A stretch of DNA of 33,307 bases, taken from assembly GCF_009908195.1 (NCBI RefSeq), contig NZ_JAAAHS010000033.1, forward strand, positions 1 through 33,307, written 5' to 3'. The notes below the pieces were generated by a model. The model saw only the letters and a program-made list of their open reading frames with translations. It made no database searches and was not told where the DNA came from. Shown one piece after another: positions 22,748 through 29,098 of the stretch. Both the position numbers and the translations under genes were made by a program. Every line of letters starts with the position of its first letter. Position 1 is the first letter of the stretch. This DNA is from Streptomyces boluensis (GTDB lineage Bacteria; Actinomycetota; Actinomycetes; Streptomycetales; Streptomycetaceae).

Positions 22748-23797
22748 GTGCGTTACACACTGTTCGGCAGGACCGGGCTGCGGGTCAGCGAACTGAGCCT
22801 GGGCGCCATGACGTTCGGCGGCGAGCCCGGCTTCGGTGCCGACAAGGCGACCAGTGCGGAGATCTTCCATACGTACACCGACGCGGGCGGCAACTTCGTC
22901 GACACCGCGAACATCTACACCGGCGGCAACTCCGAGACCATCCTCGGCGAGCTCCTCGAAGGGCGCCGCGACAGTTACGTACTGGCCAGCAAGTACACCT
23001 GCGCCACGCACAAGGGCGAGGTGAACTCGGCGGGCAACCACCGCAAGAGCCTGGTGCGTTCGGTCGAGGACAGCCTGAACCGGCTGCGCACCGACCACCT
23101 CGACGTCCTCTGGGTGCACGCCCGCGACAACTTCACGCCGGTCGAGGAGGTCATGCGCGCCCTCGACGATGTCGTACGCGCCGGGAAGGTGCTGTACCTC
23201 GGGGTGTCCGACTGGCCCGCGTGGGAGATCGCCACCGCCAACACCCTTGCGGAGCTGCGGGGTTGGACCTCTTTCGCGGGTTCGCAGCTGCGCTACAACC
23301 TGCTCGAGCGCACCCCTGAGGCCGAACTGCTTCCGCAGGCCCGCGCGTTCGACCAGGCCGTACTCGCGTGGGCGCCGCTCGCCGCGGGCAAGCTGACCGG
23401 CAAGTACCGGCGCGGCGAGGAGGGCCGGCTCAGCGGCAGCGGCCAGGAGGACCCGCGCGAGAAGGCCACGATCAGCGCGGTCCTCGACATCGCCGAACAG
23501 GGCGACTGGACCCCGGCCCAGGTGGCCCTGGCCTGGCTCCGCACCCGCCCCGGCAACGTGATCCCGCTGATCAGCGCGACCAGGCCGCACCAGCTCGTCG
23601 ACAACCTGGGCGCCCTCGACGTCCACCTCGACGACGCCGCGCTCCAGCGCCTCGACGAGGCGAGCGCGGTGCCACTGGGCTTCCCGCACGCGTTCCTGCG
23701 GGACCCGCAGGTCGTCGAGACGGTGTACGGGGATCGCGCGGCGGACATCGACGACCGGCGGTCCACTTATCGGCGGACGGTCACGGGGATTCGGTAA
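22748..23797 (+). CDS. Aldo/keto reductase
   Basis: An NADPH-dependent TIM-barrel oxidoreductase of 349 residues, similar to the YajO/tas and KCNAB-like bacterial group. The catalytic tetrad is visible: D52 and Y57 in FVDTANIY, K82 in LASKYT, and H124 in VLWVHARD. The C-terminal cofactor region has PLISATRPHQLVDNLGAL. The start is GTG 22748 with GAGAGGG just upstream; an earlier in-frame codon at 22673 would overlap the previous gene. Its physiological substrate is unknown. Its stop is 51 bp from the convergent methyltransferase stop, with nothing notable in that gap. Confidence 0.93.
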   Translation: MRYTLFGRTGLRVSELSLGAMTFGGEPGFGADKATSAEIFHTYTDAGGNFVDTANIYTGGNSETILGELLEGRRDSYVLASKYTCATHKGEVNSAGNHRKSLVRSVEDSLNRLRTDHLDVLWVHARDNFTPVEEVMRALDDVVRAGKVLYLGVSDWPAWEIATANTLAELRGWTSFAGSQLRYNLLERTPEAELLPQARAFDQAVLAWAPLAAGKLTGKYRRGEEGRLSGSGQEDPREKATISAVLDIAEQGDWTPAQVALAWLRTRPGNVIPLISATRPHQLVDNLGALDVHLDDAALQRLDEASAVPLGFPHAFLRDPQVVETVYGDRAADIDDRRSTYRRTVTGIR

Positions 23798-23848
23798 CGG
23801 GGGTCCGGTAACGGTCGGTCGGCGGTCGTACGGGGCCGCCCGGTCCGG

Positions 23849-24682
23849 TCAGGGCTTGCGCGCCTCGATCAGGAAGCGGGAGCTGTACGTGCGGAAGTGG
23901 CCGTCGCGCTCGATCTGCCCGTGCAGCGCGCGGAGTTGGGGCTCGTACGCCCCGACTGCGAAGCCGGGCACCATCCAGATCACCTTGCGCAGGAAGTGGA
24001 CGACGGCCCCGATGTCGTAGAAGTCCATCCGGAGCCGCTCCAGGCGCAGGTCGACGATCTCCAGGCCCGCCGCCTCGGCCTCGGCCCGCTCCAGGTCGGG
24101 GTGGCGGGCGCCGCGCACCTCGGCGGGCTGCGGGCCGAGGAAGTACTCGACGAGCTCGAAGCAGCTGGCCGGGCCGACGTGCTGGGCGAGGTACGTGCCG
24201 CCGGGCGCGAGGACGCGGGCGATCTCCGCGAAGTACGCCTTCACCGGGTGCCGGCTCACCACCAGGTCGAACGCCCCGTCCGCGAACGGCAGCGGCGGCT
24301 CCTCGGGGTCGGCCACGACCGCGGTGCCGAGCGGGTGCAGCAGGGCGGTGGCCTTCGCCACGTTCGGCGGCCAGGCCTCGGTGGCGATGCACAGCGGGGG
24401 CCGCCGCGGCACTCCGGCGAGGACTTCCCCGCCGCCGGTCTGCACGTCGAGCGCGGCCCGCGCGCCCGCCATCCGCTCCCCCATGAGCCGCTGGTACCCC
24501 CACGAGGGGCGCTGCTCGGTGGCCCGGCCCTCGAACCAGGAGAAGTCCCAGCCTTCGGTGGGCGCCGCTTCGGCTTCGGCGACGAGGGTCTCGAAGGTCG
24601 CGGGTACGGGGTTGGGCTCGGGGGTGAGTTCCGGGGTCGACTCAGGGGTCGGCTCAGGGGTGTCGGGGCTCGGTGCGGGCAT
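23849..24682 (-). CDS. Class I SAM-dependent methyltransferase
   Basis: A 277-residue methyltransferase with a Rossmann core at about 70-210. Motif I is a variant, ALDVQTGGGEVLAG, with Gln where Gly is usual. The acidic end of the second strand is VADPEEPPLPFADGAFDLVVSRHPV, and VLAPGGTYLAQHVGP is the post-core strand. The fold suggests a small-molecule methyltransferase of unknown substrate. The first 25 residues are a Pro/Thr/Glu repeat (TPEP-TPES-TPEL-TPEP) encoded by near 12-nt DNA repeats (about 24610-24665). ATG 24682 is the best start; starts further upstream run into the neighbouring gene. The small membrane-protein gene ends 56 bp upstream, so cotranscription is likely. Confidence 0.85.
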   Translation of the reverse strand: MPAPSPDTPEPTPESTPELTPEPNPVPATFETLVAEAEAAPTEGWDFSWFEGRATEQRPSWGYQRLMGERMAGARAALDVQTGGGEVLAGVPRRPPLCIATEAWPPNVAKATALLHPLGTAVVADPEEPPLPFADGAFDLVVSRHPVKAYFAEIARVLAPGGTYLAQHVGPASCFELVEYFLGPQPAEVRGARHPDLERAEAEAAGLEIVDLRLERLRMDFYDIGAVVHFLRKVIWMVPGFAVGAYEPQLRALHGQIERDGHFRTYSSRFLIEARKP

Positions 24683-24738
24683 GGGGTGATCGTCGCATCC
24701 CGGTGCGGCCACTCCAGGCAGGGCGTGTGCCCGCCGTC

Positions 24739-25047
24739 TCAGGCCGTCATGCTCTGCATGATCGCGACGAGGGCGCCGCCGCCCAGTACGCACCCGAAGG
24801 CCAGACCCATCAGCTTGCGGCTGCGCTGCCGGTAACCCCGTACCGCCGCCCAGATCGCCAGGCCGCCGACGGCGAGCGGCAGCAGTCCGAGCAGCCGGGC
24901 CGCGGCCGAATTGCCCGGCAGCACCAGCTGCCCAATTCCGGCAAAAGCCAGCATCCCGCCAATTCCGCCCGCGAGCATGGCCATTCGATTCCAAATACGG
25001 GCCCAAACTTGTGCCCTTGAGTTGTCGCCCATATCGTTCATCAGCAT
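24739..25047 (-). CDS. Small membrane protein of unknown function
   Basis: A 102-residue integral membrane protein. A short polar N-terminus is followed by three hydrophobic stretches: MAMLAGGIGGMLAFAGIGQLVL, ARLLGLLPLAVGGLAIWAAV, and LMGLAFGCVLGGGALVAIM. A basic loop (RGYRQRSRK) lies between the last two. No family is recognised. The start is taken as ATG 25047 because a minus-strand promoter lies directly before it (-10 TAGCCT 25060-25055, -35 TTGGCG 25082-25077, 16-bp spacer), which would give a leaderless message. A longer frame to 25122 would read through that promoter. It is divergent from the T7SS-like trio. Confidence 0.7.
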   Translation of the reverse strand: MLMNDMGDNSRAQVWARIWNRMAMLAGGIGGMLAFAGIGQLVLPGNSAAARLLGLLPLAVGGLAIWAAVRGYRQRSRKLMGLAFGCVLGGGALVAIMQSMTA

Positions 25048-25054
25048 GCTCGGC

Positions 25055-25082
25055 AGGCTACGTGATTTCACGGAACCGCCAA
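25055..25082 (-). promoter_or_regulatory. Promoter of the small membrane-protein gene
   Basis: Minus strand: TTGGCG (25082-25077), 16 bp, TAGCCT (25060-25055), then 7 nt to the ATG at 25047. It is a plausible housekeeping promoter giving a leaderless or nearly leaderless mRNA. Confidence 0.5.
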
Positions 25083-25113
25083 AGAGCGGGGAAGAACAGA
25101 CAAGATCAGGAAC

Positions 25114-25175
25114 GGCATTCAAGATCGTTCAGGTTCTTCAAGGACCTTCAAGGTTCTTCAAGGGCCTTGAATGCC
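25114..25175 (+). repeat. 10-bp iteron array inside a perfect inverted repeat, upstream of the T7SS-like genes
   Basis: Five consecutive units of about 10 bp start with TTCAAG or TTCAGG: 25118-25127, 25128-25136, 25137-25146, 25147-25156 and 25157-25166. Within them AGGTTCTTCAAGG at 25131-25143 recurs exactly at 25151-25163, and the wider 20-bp units match at 18 of 20. The array is enclosed by GGCATTCAAG (25114-25123) and its exact reverse complement CTTGAATGCC (25166-25175). It also contains the palindrome TTCAAGG-G-CCTTGAA (25157-25171). It ends 40 bp before the first T7SS-like start. One repeat per helical turn suggests cooperative protein binding; an RNA hairpin is the alternative. Confidence 0.75.
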
Positions 25176-25215
25176 AGCTGGAATCACGCGCGAGAAAGCA
25201 CGGGCGAGGGGCGAC

Positions 25216-25533
25216 GTGACGGATTTCAAGGTCGAGCCGGGAGACATCGGCAAGTACGCGACCCAGATCGGCCGCGCCGCGGACGACACGCAGGCCGCGA
25301 AGAAGTACACCGACTCCCACACCGAGGTCGGCTGGTACGACAACGGCCTGATCAGCGAGCTGGCCAACTCCCACAACAGCCTGGTCCAGCAGCTCGGCGC
25401 GGCGCTCACGCAGACGGAGTCCATCCTGCGCGCCTGCGCCACCGAACTCACCGCGGTCTCCCGGTACTACGACGGCACCGACCGCGGAAATGCGGCCGAC
25501 CTCGACGCCAAGTACCCCGAGAGCAAGCGGTAG
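25216..25533 (+). CDS. Small type VII secretion substrate-like protein (EspC/WXG100-like)
   Basis: A 105-residue, all-helical, cytoplasm-made protein of the size and pattern of ESX-type secreted proteins. The N-terminus (FKVEPGDIGKYATQIGRAADD) and a second helix (LANSHNSLVQQLGAALTQTESILRACATELTAVSRYYD) flank a central turn with VGWYDNG. The C-terminal half has Y85-DGT-D89, a YxxxD export-signal pattern. I think it is closest to the EspC-like T7SS target family, but this is from pattern only. The start is GTG 25216, with GAGGGG 4 nt upstream. It is the first of three same-strand genes and follows the iteron array. No T7SS ATPase or membrane component is in the window. Confidence 0.7.
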   Translation: MTDFKVEPGDIGKYATQIGRAADDTQAAKKYTDSHTEVGWYDNGLISELANSHNSLVQQLGAALTQTESILRACATELTAVSRYYDGTDRGNAADLDAKYPESKR

Positions 25534-25577
25534 TTCACGGCGTCACGCCCCATCTCGCCTTGCGTAAGCGGTAATTC
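25525..25577 (+). repeat. 12-nt imperfect repeat including the stop codon of the first T7SS-like gene
   Basis: AAGCGGTAGTTC at 25525-25536, which contains the TAG stop, recurs as AAGCGGTAATTC at 25566-25577 (11 of 12 positions), 41 bp later and just before the next ribosome site. It is probably the trace of a small duplication at the gene end. Confidence 0.4.
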
Positions 25578-25595
25578 CCGAGGAGCTCGAACCGC

Positions 25596-26351
25596 ATGTC
25601 CGGATTCACCGATGTCTCGGAACCCACGAGCCATCTGAACGCCCCGAACGAGAACCCCGAAGAGTTCTCGCAGGGCGTCCTCGTCGATATCTTCAATGAT
25701 CTCGGCGACCTGCTCAGCCCGACCTGGTACGTCACCGAGGCCTTCAATCTCGTCTTCGGCTTCAACCCGCTCGACGAAGTCATCGACTGGTACAGCGGCG
25801 ACTGGGAGACCTTCCTCAAGTGCGGTGAGGTCTGGACGAACGTCGGCAAGGCCTGCGACGCCATCGCCGCCAACGTGAAGTCCGGCAACGGCGCGCTCGA
25901 CGCCACCTGGAACGGCAACGCCGCCGACGCCGCGTACGTCTACTTCGACGAGCTCGCGAAGAAGCTCGGAGAGCAGCAGGACACGCTCGACCAACTCCAG
26001 GACGCGTACAAGCACATGGCGCACTCCGCGTATCTGAGCGCCGAGGCCGTCAAGGGCTTCCTGTCCGGCATCATCGACGGGCTGCTCATCGTGGGCCTTG
26101 AGCTCGCCGCCGGTACGGCCCTGTCCTGGACGGGTGTCGGCGCCGCCGTCGGCTACGGCCTCGCGGCGCTGGAGATCGCCAACATCCTGCGCCAGTGGGG
26201 CGCCGCCACCGAGGCCATCACGCAGGCCCAGCAGCTCGCCCAGCTCACGGCGAGCACGGTCGAGAACCTCGCCAACGACCTGTCCAACTCCTTCAAGAAC
26301 TTCCCGGCCCCGGGCACCTCGTACGACCACCCGAACAAGGCCATCGCCTGA
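25596..26351 (+). CDS. WXG100-like T7SS protein with hydrophobic C-terminal region
   Basis: A 251-residue protein whose middle matches a WXG100 helical hairpin: helix 1 about 75-103, the W105-N-G107 turn (TWNGNAAD), helix 2 about 110-150. Y114-VYF-D118 fits YxxxD. It has an N-terminal 70-residue extension (SPTWYVTEAFNLVFGFNPLDEVIDWYSGDW) and a hydrophobic region at about 153-195 (GFLSGIIDGLLIVGLELAAGT and VGAAVGYGLAALEIA) that could span or insert into a membrane. A helical tail follows. No toxin domain is visible, unlike polymorphic WXG/LXG effectors. The ATG at 25596 has GAGGAG 11 nt upstream. It lies 62 bp after the first gene and is probably secreted with it as a partner. Confidence 0.72.
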   Translation: MSGFTDVSEPTSHLNAPNENPEEFSQGVLVDIFNDLGDLLSPTWYVTEAFNLVFGFNPLDEVIDWYSGDWETFLKCGEVWTNVGKACDAIAANVKSGNGALDATWNGNAADAAYVYFDELAKKLGEQQDTLDQLQDAYKHMAHSAYLSAEAVKGFLSGIIDGLLIVGLELAAGTALSWTGVGAAVGYGLAALEIANILRQWGAATEAITQAQQLAQLTASTVENLANDLSNSFKNFPAPGTSYDHPNKAIA

Positions 26352-26394
26352 ACTCGCGTACGTACGCGACCAGTTGGACACCCCGGAGACCCTC

Positions 26395-26790
26395 ATGGCA
26401 GCCACGCCCGAAGACCGCCAGGACCGCCAGATCGGCGACGCCGACCTCACGTCGATGACCCACGGCGACGAGGCGCGTGCCCGCGCCCTCCGCAAGACCC
26501 TGCAGAAGCTCGCCGACAGCGACAAGGCGGGACCGGCCCTGCGGGAGATGGCCGGCGAGGTGCTCTCCGGCCGGATCGGCCTGCGCGAGGCGATGCGCGT
26601 GGGCGCGTACGCCGACGCGCTCGGCGAGAAGCTCGCCGAGGGCCGCCGCGCGTACGAGGCGATCCCCCGCGAGGAGCGCGAGCGGCAGATGGAGGCGGCC
26701 CGCGGCTACCTCGCCGAGCAGCGCGCGGAGATCGACCGCGAGCGGTCGGAGGCGGCGCTGCGACGGGGGCAGCAGAAGCACTCCCGTTAG
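26395..26790 (+). CDS. Charged helical protein of the T7SS-like cluster, function unknown
   Basis: A 131-residue, highly charged, probably all-helical soluble protein with no family I recognise. Regions of note are HGDEARARALRKTLQKLADSD, LREMAGEVLSGRIGLREAMRVGAY and a long EAARGYLAEQRAEIDRERSEAAL helix likely to form a coiled coil. There is no signal peptide or transmembrane segment. The ATG at 26395 follows GGAG by 6 nt; earlier in-frame codons lie inside the previous gene. It comes 43 bp after the WXG100-like gene. Its charge and small size suggest a cytoplasmic chaperone or adaptor for the two secreted-type proteins, which is inference only. It converges on the OmpA-domain gene, with 5 bp between stops. 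Confidence 0.7.
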   Translation: MAATPEDRQDRQIGDADLTSMTHGDEARARALRKTLQKLADSDKAGPALREMAGEVLSGRIGLREAMRVGAYADALGEKLAEGRRAYEAIPREERERQMEAARGYLAEQRAEIDRERSEAALRRGQQKHSR

Positions 26791-26795
26791 ACGGT

Positions 26796-27446
26796 TCAGC
26801 TGTCCGTGCCGGAGCTTGCTTCCCCGCGCGGGAAGGTGATCTCCACCCGGCGGTTCTTCTTGCGGCCGTCCTCCGAGGAGTTGGACGCGATCGGGTAGTC
26901 CTCGCTGTACCCGCGCACCTCGAAGGTGATCTCCGGGCCGAGGTCCTTGCTGAGCTGGTCGTGCACGGCGTCGGCGCGCTCCTTGGAGAGCTTCTTGCCG
27001 TGCGCGTACGAACCCAGGTCGTCGGTGAACCCGAAGACGCGGACCTTCGTCGAGTTCTGCGCCTTGATCTCCTCGGCGATCGCACCGATCCGGGAGTTCG
27101 CCTCGGGGTTGAGCTTCGCGCTGTCCTTCTGGAACAGCACTTCGGCCTGGAGCGCGAACTTCACGTCGGAGTTGGTGTCCTCGCGGCGTTCGGTACCGCC
27201 CATGTCCTCGACCACGGACTTGATGTCGAGCACCTTCGCGGGCGCGAGCTCAGCCCCGTCGGCCAACTTCAGCCCCGGCGCCTTGGCGTCCACTTCCGGC
27301 GGCGCCTCACTGCTCACCGAACCCGGGGGCACGCTCGGGTCGTCCTCGGCGTGGGCGGTGGTGGTGAGGGTGGCTGTCGCCAGGAGGGTGAGGGTGAGCA
27401 CGGCGAGGGTGCGGGTTCCGGTTCCAGTGCGGGGAGTGGGGGGCAT
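26796..27446 (-). CDS. Secreted OmpA/MotB-domain protein at the end of the Tad locus
   Basis: A 216-residue exported protein. It has a signal peptide with cleavage likely at AHA-ED (about residue 33), a Pro/Glu-rich linker of about 60 residues and a C-terminal OmpA-like peptidoglycan-binding domain (about 90-205). Diagnostic parts are VLFQKDSAKLNPEA, VRVFGFTDDLGS, LSKERADAVHDQL and KKNRRVEITF; the Arg and Asp for diaminopimelate binding are in place. In a Gram-positive cell it would bind cell-wall peptidoglycan. The ATG at 27446 comes 3 nt after the stop of the lipoprotein gene, so the two are coupled. As last gene of the Tad unit it may anchor the pilus base in the wall (inference). Confidence 0.88.
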   Translation of the reverse strand: MPPTPRTGTGTRTLAVLTLTLLATATLTTTAHAEDDPSVPPGSVSSEAPPEVDAKAPGLKLADGAELAPAKVLDIKSVVEDMGGTERREDTNSDVKFALQAEVLFQKDSAKLNPEANSRIGAIAEEIKAQNSTKVRVFGFTDDLGSYAHGKKLSKERADAVHDQLSKDLGPEITFEVRGYSEDYPIASNSSEDGRKKNRRVEITFPRGEASSGTDS

Positions 27447-27449
27447 GGG

Positions 27450-28028
27450 TCACTCACCCTCGGAGATCTTGATGGTGGCGGGGGGCATGTCCGCGATCTG
27501 GAAGGTGACGTCCGTGGAGCCTTCGGGTGGGGCGGGGAACTGGGCGTACCAGGACTCCGACTCGCCTCCCTTGACTCCTCCCTTGAACTGCGTGCACAGG
27601 CAACGGCCTTCTGTGTCCCGCAGAATGTAGTAGCGCTTCTTCCCGGCCTGGTCCACGAGGGTCGCGCCGGCCATGGACTGCCCGTTGGCGGAGAGTTCCT
27701 TCTCGTCACCGCGCCAGGAGGGGGCGACCCACCTGCTGCCGCCGCCGTTCTGGATCGTCCCGGACAGAGTGAGGAAGCCGCCTTCGTCACGCACGGCCGT
27801 ATTGATGGCTAGCGTGATGCTGTCGCTGCCCGTGACCTCGGCCAGGACCTTGTCCTCAGCCGGTTCTTGCGGCTTCTCGTCGTTCCCGCCCCCGCCCTTG
27901 GAGGACTGGGTCGGCGGCTCCGAGTTCGACTTCTGCGCGCCGCCGCCGTCTTCTCCGCCACAGCCGGCCAGCGTGAGCACCAGGCCGGTGGTGAGTGCCG
28001 CTGCGGTCAGAGCCCTTCGGGCCTTCAT
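27450..28028 (-). CDS. Lipoprotein of the Tad locus
   Basis: A 192-residue lipoprotein. The signal sequence ends in the lipobox LTLAGC (lipidated Cys about 24), then GGEDGGG and a Ser/Gly/Lys/Pro-rich low-complexity spacer to about residue 58. The C-terminal domain (about 60-192) is beta-rich, with TLSGTIQNGGGSRWVAPSW and RYYILRDTEGRCLCTQF (two close cysteines). It resembles extracellular immunoglobulin-like or DUF4352-like domains but I cannot name the family. The ATG at 28028 has GAAGGAG 6 nt upstream. It follows the TadG-like gene by 19 bp and is coupled to the OmpA-domain gene. Together these two may form an envelope module for the pilus. Confidence 0.82.
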   Translation of the reverse strand: MKARRALTAAALTTGLVLTLAGCGGEDGGGAQKSNSEPPTQSSKGGGGNDEKPQEPAEDKVLAEVTGSDSITLAINTAVRDEGGFLTLSGTIQNGGGSRWVAPSWRGDEKELSANGQSMAGATLVDQAGKKRYYILRDTEGRCLCTQFKGGVKGGESESWYAQFPAPPEGSTDVTFQIADMPPATIKISEGE

Positions 28029-28047
28029 CGAGACTCCTTCGTAGCCA

Positions 28048-28635
28048 TCATTCCGCCAGGTGGACGGCGAACAGGTCCTTGCCCTGGGGAAGTTCGATGT
28101 CCCCTGGGTCCTTCGGATCAATCTCCCAGGAGCCACTGCCGTCGCACGTGAACTTCACTTCTTTCTTCGGATCGATGTCCACATCGACGGTGCAGCGAGG
28201 TTCGATCACGGCGGTCGCACCGGCCTTGGCGCGGGTGTTCTCCGTACCGGGAATCAGGGACTCACCGACGGTGTAATTGGTCTCCACACGGGCTTCGAAG
28301 GAGGGATTGTCGTTCAGGAAGCCGGTGTCGAGGCTCGTGAGGGAAGCATCGTTCGCCGCCGCCAGATCGGACGCGGCGCCCCGGCCGTCACCGATGAAGT
28401 CCTCGCCGTTCAGCCAGTCTTCCCAGTCACCGGCCTCGAGGCCGTCCAGGAATCCGTCGGTCAGCTCGTCCCGTACCTCTTGGGCGGCAGCGAGCGCCGC
28501 GGCGTCGGCGGCGGACTGCGCTCCGTTGCGCGCCACGGCTCCCTTGGCGAAGACGAAGAAGACGAATGCCACGAAGAGGAGGATCGCCACCAGCCACACG
28601 TACAACGGGAGAGTGGATCCCCGGTCGTCACGCAG
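28048..28635 (-). CDS. TadG/TadE-like pilus protein with no canonical start codon
   Basis: A pilus-assembly protein of about 195 residues. An N-terminal DDRGSTLPLYVWLVAILLFVAFVFFVF transmembrane helix is followed by ARNGAQSAADAAALAAAQEV, the signature of the TadG N-terminal (TadE/G-like) family, then an extracytoplasmic domain with two Cys. The start is a problem. Between the flp stop (28647) and the transmembrane helix this frame has no ATG, GTG or TTG; CTG 28635 and GTT 28641 are the codons at the expected place. TTG 28605 and GTG 28599 would cut into the helix. The frame stays open back to ATG 28974, which has GGGAGGGG 5 nt upstream but would overlap all of flp. I give CTG 28635 as a compromise. 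Confidence 0.75.
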   Translation of the reverse strand: MRDDRGSTLPLYVWLVAILLFVAFVFFVFAKGAVARNGAQSAADAAALAAAQEVRDELTDGFLDGLEAGDWEDWLNGEDFIGDGRGAASDLAAANDASLTSLDTGFLNDNPSFEARVETNYTVGESLIPGTENTRAKAGATAVIEPRCTVDVDIDPKKEVKFTCDGSGSWEIDPKDPGDIELPQGKDLFAVHLAE

Positions 28636-28646
28636 CCGAACAGCGC

Positions 28647-28847
28647 CTAGTTGCCGGTGATTTCGTCGACGGCGTCGCTGATCGCGGTCGAGATCGTGTC
28701 GTCCAACCCCAACCCCATAACCGCAGTAACCACCGCCGCAATCAGAATCAGCAGCCCCGCATACTCCACGAACCCCGCCCCCGCGTCGGATGCCCTCCCT
28801 CGCATCCGGGCGATGACCGCGCTCTTCCAGGTGCGGATCCTCGACAT
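28647..28847 (-). CDS. flp: Flp-type pilin
   Basis: The major pilin of Tad pili, 66 residues before processing. The type IVb motif is clear: a basic leader (RIRTWKSAVIARMRGRASDAG), then a processing site G-AGFVE-YA with Glu at +5 and Tyr at +6. The hydrophobic polymerisation helix YAGLLILIAAVVTAVMGLGL and a short acidic end follow. A TadV-type prepilin peptidase would cut it; none is seen in the window. The ATG at 28847 has GGAGGG 7 nt upstream. Codon use is less GC-biased than its neighbours (GTT, TTG, GCA-type codons near 28660-28740), which may reflect high expression or different descent. The TadG-like gene begins directly after. Confidence 0.88.
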   Translation of the reverse strand: MSRIRTWKSAVIARMRGRASDAGAGFVEYAGLLILIAAVVTAVMGLGLDDTISTAISDAVDEITGN

Positions 28848-29098
28848 GGCATTTCCCTCCGGCCCGTGCAGACGCACCAGTTGCTCCAACAGGAGAAACG
28901 TACGCCGAAATCCATCGTTTTCCAGAGGGGTCCCGGAGCCAACTCCGGCCAGGGGGCCGTGTTTGTGGCTTCATGTGACCCCTCCCCCGGGTGCGAACCG
29001 GATCCGCTTCGCGAAGACTCTGGCACAACGCGTTGCAACCGCGAAGTGTTCAGGCGTGGTTGATGCCAATTCGAGACAGTTCGAGTCGGCGGATTCCA
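28848..29098 (-). promoter_or_regulatory. Intergenic region between tadC and flp, with palindrome
   Basis: A 251-bp gap inside the Tad cluster. It contains CAACGCGTTG (29026-29035), a perfect palindrome overlapping GTTGCAAC (29032-29039). The combination resembles a LacI-family operator with a central CG. TTCGAG also repeats at 29072-29087. The gap probably carries a separate promoter so that flp can be expressed far above the machinery genes; no clear -35/-10 pair was found. The open frame of the TadG-like gene passes through part of it. Confidence 0.4.

Noticed and set aside
25048..25122. Extended N-terminus of the small membrane protein from 25122
   Set aside because: It would translate through the -35/-10 pair at 25055-25082 and part of the iteron array side.
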